Translations under genes and position numbers: made by a program
The notes under the pieces: generated by a model
Databases searched by the model: none
What the model saw: only the letters and a program-made list of their open reading frames with translations
Told to the model about the DNA's origin: nothing
Shown here: positions 15,336-20,373 of the stretch, in pieces
Layout: each line of letters begins with the position of its first letter
Numbering within the stretch: the stretch's first letter is position 1
Origin: Sedimentisphaerales bacterium
Lineage (GTDB): Bacteria > Planctomycetota > Phycisphaerae > Sedimentisphaerales > SG8-4
Direction: 5' to 3'
DNA length: 20,373 nt
NCBI GenBank assembly: GCA_016928975.1
Contig: JAFGJR010000332.1
Coordinates: 1 to 20,373 of the forward strand

Positions 15336-15530
15336 CTATGGATGACCGCGCAGTCTCTTCCTCGAAGGCGACGACATCTGCTTTCGAGAATCCTGCTTCC
15401 GGAGCGGCTCATCCCGGAGCGCCTGCCGCACTCGTTCCTCAATCTGCTCGGCACTAAGCCCAGTATAGGCACGAGAGAGTTCCTCGCGTCGCTTTCGCAT
15501 GAAAGCCACCGCGTCAAACGTCTTCTTCAT
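15336..15530 (-). CDS. Small putative antitoxin paired with a PIN toxin
   Basis: This is a 64-residue protein read from the ATG at 15530, which has AGAGGTG a few nt upstream; a 10-codon longer version is less likely. The first half, MKKTFDAVAFMRKRREELSRAYTGLSAEQIEERVRQAL, is strongly helical and charged. It resembles the short unclassified partners often found beside PIN-domain toxins, beginning 'MKKTFD...MR..R..LS'. The C-terminal 20 residues are basic and Ser-rich and probably disordered. The gene overlaps the upstream PIN gene by 17 bp, so production of the two is coupled. I infer that it neutralises the toxin. There is no ribbon-helix-helix or AbrB motif that I can point to, so DNA binding is uncertain. 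Confidence 0.7.
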   Translation of the reverse strand: MKKTFDAVAFMRKRREELSRAYTGLSAEQIEERVRQALRDEPLRKQDSRKQMSSPSRKRLRGHP

Positions 15531-15981
15531 ACAGCACCTCTTTTGGTGTACGTATCTCAATCAAGCCATATCCCTGCTCGAGATTCACGGCATTGAACAA
15601 CCGTATTCTACCAAGATTGACGATGTGCTTGAAGTTCCAGCTCACGAGCACGTCGACGGCGCTCACGGTAGCCAAGGCCACGTGGAGCGCATCCGCCAGG
15701 GAACCGGGCCCGACCACGCCGTGGGCTACGTATGCGTCTGCTAATTCCTTGGCCTCCGGACCGAGCCGGACCAGAACCTGACGAACTCCAGCGATCTCCT
15801 CAAGATGCCGCCGGACCTTCGTGGGCGCACCCTGGATCTCCTGGAGCGTCAAGTCCGAGATGACCGGTATGTACTCTCCTGTGCAGAATTTGCACCGAAG
15901 CCGGCGCGTCACGACTGCGAACTCCTCGTCTTCACAACCCCCGATGACGGATGTGTCCACATAGATGTGTAGCTTCTTCAT
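15514..15981 (-). CDS. VapC-like PIN-domain ribonuclease toxin
   Basis: The 155-residue protein has the PIN plan: a first strand with YVDTSVIGG (Asp9), a helix-strand unit with SDLTLQEIQ (Glu48), and SLADALHVALATVSAVDVLVSWNFKHIVN. That last stretch supplies Asp97 and Asp110 plus the Trp-Asn seen in this PIN subgroup. These acids coordinate Mg or Mn for RNA cleavage. The start ATG at 15981 has AGGA about 8 nt upstream. The last 16 bases overlap the antitoxin gene, so the toxin comes first, the reverse of many vapBC pairs but common for this subfamily. It stands between the flavoprotein gene and argH and could be a mobile module. The RNA target cannot be told from sequence. Confidence 0.82.
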   Translation of the reverse strand: MKKLHIYVDTSVIGGCEDEEFAVVTRRLRCKFCTGEYIPVISDLTLQEIQGAPTKVRRHLEEIAGVRQVLVRLGPEAKELADAYVAHGVVGPGSLADALHVALATVSAVDVLVSWNFKHIVNLGRIRLFNAVNLEQGYGLIEIRTPKEVLYEEDV

Positions 15982-16035
15982 AGCACTATCCTGTAGATCG
16001 GCCTGCTGTGATCAGCAACAGCCAATAGTCCGCAT

Positions 16036-17235
16036 TCATGGCGTTTCCCGACGTACGCGTTCGGCCATCTCGCGGCCCAAGGCGTGACACTGCTCGAGCT
16101 GCTCGGGCGTCGCGGCGAACTTGGCCTCCACCACCGGCTCGACCAGCTCCAGCTTGCTCTGCTCGACGAAATTCCTCAGGCCCTTGACCGCGCCGCCGGT
16201 CCAGCCGTAACTACCGAAAACCCCGACGATCCGGTTGCTCAGCCGCCGGCTGCACAGGGACCCCAGCAGGGCGTCCATGAGCGGGAACACGCCGCTGTCG
16301 TAGGTCGCACTGCCCAGGATGAGCCCCTGGTATCGCCAGGCGTCGCGGATGATGTAGGACACGTGGCTGGTCGAGACGTCGTGAGTGCGGATCGTCGTGA
16401 CGCCGCCCTCGGCCAGGCCCCGCTCCACCGCTTCCGCCATTTTCGCGGTCGATCCGTACATCGACGCGAAGGCCACGACGACGCCGGGCTCGCCCTCCTG
16501 CCGGCTCCAGCGATCGTAGTACTCGACGATGCGCCGGGGCTGGCTTCGCCAGACCGGGCCGTGAGCGGAAGCAACGATCTTGATGTCCAGGCCGCCGACC
16601 TTCTGGATGGCCTTCTGGACCATCGGGGAGTACTTGCCGACGATGTTCGAGAAGTACCGCAGGATCTCGTCCTCGAAGTAGTCGATATCGACCTCGTCGT
16701 CGAAGATGCCGCCTTCGAGGGCGCCGAACCCGCCGAAGGCGTCGCCCGAGAACAGGATGCCGTCGGTCGGCTCATACGTCATCATCGTCTCCGGCCAGTG
16801 CACCATGGGCGTCAGCAGGAATCGCAGCTTGTGCCGGCCGAGCCCGATCTCGTCGCCGTCCTGAACCACCCGCGTGTCCGCGATCCCGTACAGGTCCTTG
16901 ACGAACTCCGCCGTCTTGCGATTGCCCACGATCTGCATGGACGGGAAGACATCTCGCAGAAGGGGCACGGCCCCCGAGTGGTCGGGCTCCAGGTGATTGA
17001 TCACGAGATAGTCGATCTGCCGTCCCGACCCCAGCAGCCGTTGGAGCTTCTTGAGATACCCGCCGACCGACAGGTCCTTGACCGCATCGATCAGAGCAAC
17101 CTCCTCGTCGAGGATAAGGTACGAGTTGTAGGATATCCCGCGAGGAAGGGGCCATAGCGCCTCAAACCACGGCGTGAGCCGATCATTCACCCCCACCCAA
17201 TAGACCTCCCTGGCTATCGGTATCCCACACTGCAC
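16036..17235 (-). CDS. A-type flavoprotein / flavodiiron protein
   Basis: This cytoplasmic enzyme reduces O2 to water or NO to N2O at a diiron centre next to FMN, protecting anaerobes or microaerophiles. The metallo-beta-lactamase-like domain (about residues 10-245) keeps every iron ligand: H81-x-E83-x-D85-H86 in NHLEPDHSG, H146 in TPMVHWPE, D165 in FSGDAFGGFG and H225 in ASAHGP. The flavodoxin domain (about 250-395) begins VVVAFASMYGSTAKMAEAV and has GSATYDSG and GSYGWTGGAVK for FMN. No rubredoxin domain is fused, so an external electron donor is needed. The frame runs up to an ATG at 17430, but a GTG at 17235 with GGGGAGG 7 nt upstream gives a normal 399-residue protein, and the extra 65 codons cover a likely promoter. 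O2 versus NO preference is not decidable here. Confidence 0.93.
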   Translation of the reverse strand: MQCGIPIAREVYWVGVNDRLTPWFEALWPLPRGISYNSYLILDEEVALIDAVKDLSVGGYLKKLQRLLGSGRQIDYLVINHLEPDHSGAVPLLRDVFPSMQIVGNRKTAEFVKDLYGIADTRVVQDGDEIGLGRHKLRFLLTPMVHWPETMMTYEPTDGILFSGDAFGGFGALEGGIFDDEVDIDYFEDEILRYFSNIVGKYSPMVQKAIQKVGGLDIKIVASAHGPVWRSQPRRIVEYYDRWSRQEGEPGVVVAFASMYGSTAKMAEAVERGLAEGGVTTIRTHDVSTSHVSYIIRDAWRYQGLILGSATYDSGVFPLMDALLGSLCSRRLSNRIVGVFGSYGWTGGAVKGLRNFVEQSKLELVEPVVEAKFAATPEQLEQCHALGREMAERVRRETP

Positions 17236-17242
17236 CGTGCTA

Positions 17243-17249
17243 CCTCCCC
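17243..17249 (-). promoter_or_regulatory. Shine-Dalgarno that selects the flavoprotein GTG start
   Basis: GGGGAGG on the minus strand lies 7 nt before the GTG at 17235. No comparable site precedes the upstream ATGs at 17265 or 17430. Confidence 0.7.
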
Positions 17250-17337
17250 TTTCTCCATCAAACATCCCGCGCCATCTGCCGTTCGCAAGCTTCTCACCGC
17301 CGGACAGCCACAGTTGCGCCGCCCTGCTGTCATGAGT

Positions 17338-17366
17338 ACAATAGCCAGAGCCCCTCCCACCGTCAA
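17338..17366 (-). promoter_or_regulatory. Sigma-70-like promoter of the flavoprotein gene
   Basis: The minus strand has TTGACG (17366-17361), a 17-nt spacer, and TATTGT (17343-17338): five of six and four of six consensus matches. Predicted initiation near 17331 leaves a leader of about 95 nt to the GTG start and makes the upstream ATG at 17430 impossible for this transcript. Confidence 0.5.
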
Positions 17367-17513
17367 TCCAAACCTCTTCCGAGCATGCGTCAGGGCTGCG
17401 GCTGGCGTTCGACGCCACATTCAGCTTCACCCGATGATCTCATGGGCTCTGCCCCTGAAACCCCGGCGTTTTCCGCTTTGGGCCAATAGCATGTAGGGTC
17501 GGGCTTGCCCCGC

Positions 17514-17564
17514 CGTTCGTCGTGACGCCGTAAGGCGTCTCTTCCTCACGAGTTTTGACGAACG
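17514..17564. repeat. Nested inverted repeat (CGTTCGTC ... GACGAACG)
   Basis: CGTTCGTC at 17514-17521 pairs with GACGAACG at 17557-17564, and inside it ACGCC (17525-17529) pairs with GGCGT (17534-17538). It is the first of several palindromic elements in the intergenic region and resembles short non-autonomous palindromes rather than a gene. Confidence 0.55.
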
Positions 17565-17600
17565 ACTTCGGCAATGGCGGAGTGCGCCCTCGGGCAGTTC

Positions 17601-17664
17601 CTCTTCGTAGGTCGTGCGCCCCCGCACGACCTTGGGCGAGCGGGGACGCTCGCCCTACGAGGAG
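17601..17664. repeat. 64-bp MITE-like element with two internal hairpins
   Basis: Near-perfect terminal inverted repeats (CTCTTCGTAGG at 17601-17611 and CCCTACGAGGAG at 17653-17664) enclose two stems. One is a perfect 10-bp stem, AGGTCGTGCG (17609-17618) with CGCACGACCT (17623-17632). The other is an 8-bp stem, GGGCGAGC (17634-17641) with GCTCGCCC (17648-17655). It is non-coding. The architecture suggests a miniature mobile palindrome. Confidence 0.65.
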
Positions 17665-17713
17665 CGCCGTCGTTAGATCTCGGTTACCGAACTTGTCGGT
17701 CAAAACGCACTAT

Positions 17714-17733
17714 AGACGCAACATCTCGCGTCT
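17714..17733. repeat. Degenerate copy of the GAGACGC palindrome
   Basis: AGACGC (17714-17719) pairs with GCGTCT (17728-17733) around an 8-nt loop. It is the weakest of three copies of a palindrome also found at 18077 and 18379. Confidence 0.5.
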
Positions 17734-17860
17734 CCGCGTATGTCCTTGCACTGAAGCTTAAAACAAGGGCTGACCCTCACAGGCCTGGGCTTGTGTCACA
17801 AGAGGGTGTCACGAACTGCCGGTGGCGAACAGAAAGACCTCTGCGTTCTCAGGATTTCAC

Positions 17861-17889
17861 TTGACACGGAACTAACATGCCAGTATGAT
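17861..17889 (+). promoter_or_regulatory. Near-consensus sigma-70 promoter facing the repeat array and nagA
   Basis: TTGACA (17861-17866) is a perfect -35. TATGAT (17884-17889) is a five-of-six -10, and the spacer is exactly 17 nt. Initiation near 17896 would send a transcript through the G/C hairpin, the repeat array and, about 690 nt on, nagA. No gene starts close to it. Confidence 0.65.
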
Positions 17890-17936
17890 GTTACGACAAC
17901 TGAATAGTGGATCGTAAAACAGCAGCCCGTCAATAT

Positions 17937-17968
17937 GGGGGGGCGGGCATGACCGGGGGAGCCCCCCC
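17937..17968. repeat. Very GC-rich hairpin (GGGGGGGC / GCCCCCCC)
   Basis: GGGGGGGC at 17937-17944 can pair with GCCCCCCC at 17961-17968. It lies about 40 nt downstream of the predicted start site of the 17861 promoter. There is no T-tract after it, so it is a pause or processing structure at most, not a proven terminator. Confidence 0.5.
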
Positions 17969-18076
17969 CCGAATCGGTCGGACGCGGAGAGACCTATGAG
18001 CCCCCACGTGAACCATCGTGCGAAACAAACCCAATTCGGCTTGCCGGGGCGCAGCGTGGCCTTCCGGGCGATTCTG

Positions 18077-18098
18077 GAGACGCAAAATCTTGCGTCTC
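18077..18098. repeat. Palindromic element inside the repeat array, copy A
   Basis: GAGACGCAA (18077-18085) and TTGCGTCTC (18090-18098) form a perfect 9-bp stem with a 4-nt loop. It sits between the first and second copies of the ~19-bp motif. Confidence 0.75.
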
Positions 18099-18378
18099 TA
18101 CGGGGTCACTACATGCGGGGCGCCCGTGCGAAACAAAGCCAATTCCGATGGCGTGTCGGCCCGAGGCTGGTGCCTGCCGTGCGAAACAAAGCCAGTTTCG
18201 ATGCTCCGTCGGGCCGAGGGCAGGGCGGGCCGCATGAAACAAAGCCAATTGGCGGCGGGCTGACTTGACAGCAAGCCCTGGACAGGAAACAGGTTATGGC
18301 GAAATCGTGGATCACACGGTTGCGAGAAACAAAGCCAATTGGGCCTTGCCGGCGTGCGATCTGCCCGTCGGAGCACCT

Positions 18379-18406
18379 GTAGAGACGCAAGATCCAGCGT
18401 CTCTAC
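18379..18406. repeat. Palindromic element inside the repeat array, copy B
   Basis: GTAGAGACGC (18379-18388) and GCGTCTCTAC (18397-18406) form a perfect 10-bp stem; flanking GCACC and GGTGC could extend it with a small bulge. It sits between the fifth and sixth copies of the ~19-bp motif, matching the place of copy A in its own unit. Confidence 0.75.
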
Positions 18407-18471
18407 GACGGTGCCCGCGGAGCCGGCCGGTCTGCGAAACAAAGCCAATTCCCGCACGGCCGGGCGGATGG

Positions 18472-18500
18472 TTGCAATCCGGATGGCAATGGCGTATCCT
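18472..18500 (+). promoter_or_regulatory. Possible proximal promoter of nagA
   Basis: TTGCAA (18472-18477), a 17-nt spacer and TATCCT (18495-18500) match four of six at each box. Initiation near 18507 would leave a leader of about 75 nt before nagA. It is weaker than the 17861 promoter. Confidence 0.3.
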
Positions 18501-18581
18501 GCCCCGGTCGATGTAGCTTTCGGCGCCGTCGGGCGAGCGCGTCCCAGGGCCCGAATCGAAGTTAGATTGGATGGATGACAC

Positions 18582-19739
18582 ATGGCTTCGCTTCTCATCA
18601 GGAATTGCAGACTGTACAACGCGTCGCAGGCGGCCTCGGACTCCTGTGTCCTGATCCGCGACGGCAAGATCGCCCGTGTCGGGCATCCAGACAAGCCGGT
18701 CAAAGCGGACCAGGTGCTGGACGCCCAGGGGCGGATTCTCGCGCCGGGGCTGATCGACGTGCACATCCAGGGGGCCGGAGGCGCAGACGTGCTCGATGCC
18801 ACGCCGGAGGCTCTCCAGACGATCTCGCGGACCTGCGCGCGGTTCGGCGTGACGGGTTTCCTGGCCACGACGGTATACCGGGCGGGCGAGCACAATCGCC
18901 ACCTGGAGGTGGCCGCCGAGTGCACCGGACGCGATCTGGGCGGGGCACGCCTGCTCGGCACCCACCTGGAGGGGCCCTTCATCTCCCTGGAGAAGAAAGG
19001 CATGATCCTGCCGACGTGCGTCCTGGAGCCGCTGGCCATCGCCCTGGGCGACATCTATGCCCTGCTCGGCAACACCCTCAAGATAATGACCATCGCGCCG
19101 GAGCTGCCGGGCGGTCTGGACATGATCAAAGCCCTCGTCGAGCACGGGACCATCGCCTCCTTCGGACATTCGAACGCCACGTACGAGCAGACGATGCAGG
19201 GCTTTGACGCGGGAATCACGCACGTCACTCATCTGTTCAATGCGATGCCCTCGCTGCACCACCGCGACCCCGGACCGCTGGCGGCGATCTTCGAGCGAGC
19301 CGGTGTCACGTGCCAGGTGATTGCCGACGGCGTTCACATCCACCCATCCGTCCTTCGGCTCGTCTACCACACGCTGGGGCCGGGGCGGTTCATCACGATC
19401 ACGGACGGCATGCAGGCGATGGGACTACCCGACGGCCCGTACGTGTACAACGGGATCGAGTACGAGGCCCGGGACGGCGCCGCGCGGTACAAGGACGGCA
19501 CGCTGATCGGCACGGCCGTCGGACTGAACCAGATGCTCGCCCGCCTGATGCGATTCACCGGCTGCACCCTGGCGACGGCGATCCACACGGTGACGAAGAA
19601 CGCCGCCGAGGTACTCGGCGTAACGAGTACAAAAGGCTCTATCTCCAAGGGCAAGGACGCGGACCTCGTGATTCTCAACGGCGATCTGTCCGTGTACGCC
19701 ACGATCGTCGGCGGAAACGTCGTGTATCAGAGCCCGTGA
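18582..19739 (+). CDS. nagA: N-acetylglucosamine-6-phosphate deacetylase NagA
   Basis: NagA removes acetate from GlcNAc-6-phosphate in the cytoplasm, feeding amino-sugar catabolism and cell-wall recycling. The 385-residue length is normal for the amidohydrolase fold. Motifs: PGLIDVHIQGAGG at about residues 55-67, GTHLEGPFI with metal ligand Glu130, SFGHSNATYEQ with His196, THLFNAMPSLHHRDPG with His217, VIADGVHIHP (substrate His252), and ITDGMQAMGL with catalytic Asp275. The usual second His of the HxH motif is Gln62 here. E. coli NagA also lacks that pair, so a single-metal enzyme is likely. The start ATG follows a weak GGATGG site. It is the only plus-strand gene recognised and converges on the beta-helix gene with a 15-bp gap. 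No nagB or nagC is in the window. Confidence 0.94.
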   Translation: MASLLIRNCRLYNASQAASDSCVLIRDGKIARVGHPDKPVKADQVLDAQGRILAPGLIDVHIQGAGGADVLDATPEALQTISRTCARFGVTGFLATTVYRAGEHNRHLEVAAECTGRDLGGARLLGTHLEGPFISLEKKGMILPTCVLEPLAIALGDIYALLGNTLKIMTIAPELPGGLDMIKALVEHGTIASFGHSNATYEQTMQGFDAGITHVTHLFNAMPSLHHRDPGPLAAIFERAGVTCQVIADGVHIHPSVLRLVYHTLGPGRFITITDGMQAMGLPDGPYVYNGIEYEARDGAARYKDGTLIGTAVGLNQMLARLMRFTGCTLATAIHTVTKNAAEVLGVTSTKGSISKGKDADLVILNGDLSVYATIVGGNVVYQSP

Positions 19740-19754
19740 CGACGGCACGGACGA

Positions 19755-20373
19755 TCACGGGTCAGCGAACAGGTTGCCCTCCATCGACGAGCGATCCCAC
19801 CGTTCCTGATCGACCGTCGCATCCGTGAGGACGTTGTCGCTAAACAGGATTCGTGATGTCGTGTTTCTATTCGTCGCCAGCGCTCTGGGCCTCACCGAGG
19901 CGAACAGGTTTCCGACGACGGCCACGTCCGCCGCTCCGTCCAGGGTCAGCCCGGCGGCTGCCCGGTCGTTCGCTTCGCGGATGACCCGTCCGCCGCCTAC
20001 GTAGCTGTCGGAGAAGTTGTTCCCGCAGACGACGATCCGCCCGCTGTCGGGACCGATGCGCACGGCGTCCTTCTGCACGATCGTGAACGTGTTGGCGCTG
20101 ACGGTGCACCCGTGGGCGCCACGCAGGTCGATGCCGCCGGTCACCTCGTGGGCGATGACGTTGGCGCTCAGGGTGATGCCATAGCAGCGGCGGTCCAGGA
20201 CGATGGCGGTGCCGTTGCACTCCTCGATCATGTTGCCCGAGACGACGGAGCCGTAGGTGTTCTCGATGACGACGCCGTCGCGGAGATGATCGTCGAGGTT
20301 GTTGCCGGTCATGCACAGATTGAACCCGTCGAGGAAGCGGACCGCGTCCAGATTCTCCTCGAACTGATTGGCC
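19755..20373 (-). CDS. Right-handed parallel beta-helix protein (3' part)
   Basis: The frame is open to the right edge with no stop, so the N-terminus is missing and the ATG at 20312 is only internal. About 206 residues are visible. They show repeated coils of about 22-24 residues with Asn/Gly turns: NLDDHLRDGVVIENTYGSVV, SGNMIEECNGTAIVLDRRCYG, SANVIAHEVTGGIDLRGAHGC, SANTFTIVQKDAVRIGPDSG, CGNNFSDSYVGGG, VGNLFASVRP and FSDNVLTDATV. This is the PbH1 / NosD-like pattern of a right-handed beta-helix. Such proteins bind or cleave polysaccharides (polygalacturonases, lyases, epimerases) or are structural surface proteins. No catalytic motif is visible in this part, so a specific activity cannot be given. 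Next to a pectin-lyase-like gene in the same window, a glycan role is plausible but unproved. Confidence 0.85.
   Translation of the reverse strand, partial: ANQFEENLDAVRFLDGFNLCMTGNNLDDHLRDGVVIENTYGSVVSGNMIEECNGTAIVLDRRCYGITLSANVIAHEVTGGIDLRGAHGCTVSANTFTIVQKDAVRIGPDSGRIVVCGNNFSDSYVGGGRVIREANDRAAAGLTLDGAADVAVVGNLFASVRPRALATNRNTTSRILFSDNVLTDATVDQERWDRSSMEGNLFADP

Larger units (their letters stand above)
18018..18455. repeat. Array of six imperfect copies of a ~19-bp motif
   Basis: The plus-strand motif approximates gtgcgaaacaaagccaatt. The GAAACAAA core begins at 18022, 18130, 18183, 18236, 18326 and 18436, so the intervals are 108, 53, 53, 90 and 110 bp. The core is almost invariant (copy one has accc for agcc, copy three has agtt for aatt). 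The following ~33 bp is GC-rich and loosely similar between copies. The 108- and 110-bp intervals each contain a GAGACGC palindrome at about the same place, so they look like 53-bp units enlarged by an insertion. Several translated frames across it show repeated short peptides because of the motif, but none looks like a real protein. Confidence 0.85.

Noticed and set aside
15269..15517. An 83-residue N-terminal extension of ArgH
   Set aside because: It lies over the antitoxin gene in another frame, is Arg/Ser-rich and unrelated to ArgH, and the ATG at 15268 gives the normal length.
18018..18455. The six-copy array as a CRISPR
   Set aside because: Intervals are 108, 53, 53, 90 and 110 bp, the conserved core is only about 15-19 bp, the spacers resemble one another, and no cas gene is in the window.
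18018..18455. Integron attC-like sites in the repeat array
   Set aside because: No GTTRRRY / RYYYAAC core pairs, no cassette-sized genes between copies and no integrase.
18098..19370. Long minus-strand frames (about 320-350 codons) across the repeat array and antisense to nagA
   Set aside because: They gain length from the repeats and from antisense to nagA, and encode low-complexity Arg/Pro/Ser-rich sequence with recurring motif peptides. nagA on the plus strand has all family motifs.

Overview
The window is GC-rich (I estimate about 60%), gene-dense bacterial DNA. It probably comes from a Planctomycetota/Phycisphaerae-like genome, likely an environmental assembly. That placement is an inference. 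It rests on a pilus/pseudopilus locus with many GspG-like prepilins, a LamG domain fused to a pilin-like protein, an EF-hand loop in a minor pilin, a secreted rhamnogalacturonan-lyase-like enzyme, a beta-helix protein, and short palindromic repeats packed into one intergenic region. No rRNA, tRNA or taxonomic marker was recognised, so the assignment is soft.

Layout. Almost everything from position 1 to about 17.4 kb reads on the minus strand, so transcription runs right to left. At the right end, nagA (18582-19739) is on the plus strand and converges on a partial minus-strand beta-helix gene (19755 to the edge). From right to left the minus-strand block is: an A-type flavoprotein (flavodiiron protein); a VapC-like PIN toxin overlapping its small putative antitoxin; argH overlapping thiL; a 73-bp inverted pair of palindromic repeats; a secreted PL11-like rhamnogalacturonan lyase; and tsaE. 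Then comes a type IV pilus / type II secretion-like locus: a major GspG-like prepilin followed by a clear intrinsic terminator; a second GspG-like prepilin; PilV/GspI-, PilW/GspJ- and PilX/GspK-like minor pilins; a FimT/GspH-like pilin; pilM, pilN, pilO, a pilP-like gene and a pilQ/gspD-type secretin; and finally the 5' part of a membrane protein that may be a HAMP-containing sensor.

How the genes work together. PilM (cytoplasmic, actin-like), PilN and PilO (inner membrane), a PilP-like periplasmic linker and the secretin form the usual alignment complex of a type IV pilus. They are joined by 4-bp overlaps or short gaps. The upstream genes supply one strongly expressed shaft pilin and a set of minor pilins that would prime and cap the fibre. 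The PilX-position protein ends in a LamG/concanavalin-like domain and could put a glycan-binding head at the fibre tip. No motor ATPase (PilB/PilT/GspE), PilC/GspF platform or PilD peptidase is in the window, so the locus is incomplete here and could be either a pilus or a pseudopilus secretion system.

The most unusual DNA is the roughly 1.3 kb between the flavoprotein gene and nagA. It holds several inverted-repeat elements, a near-consensus sigma-70 promoter facing nagA, and six copies of a roughly 19-bp motif on a 53-bp or about 110-bp period. The longer period appears to come from a palindromic element inserted in the repeat unit.
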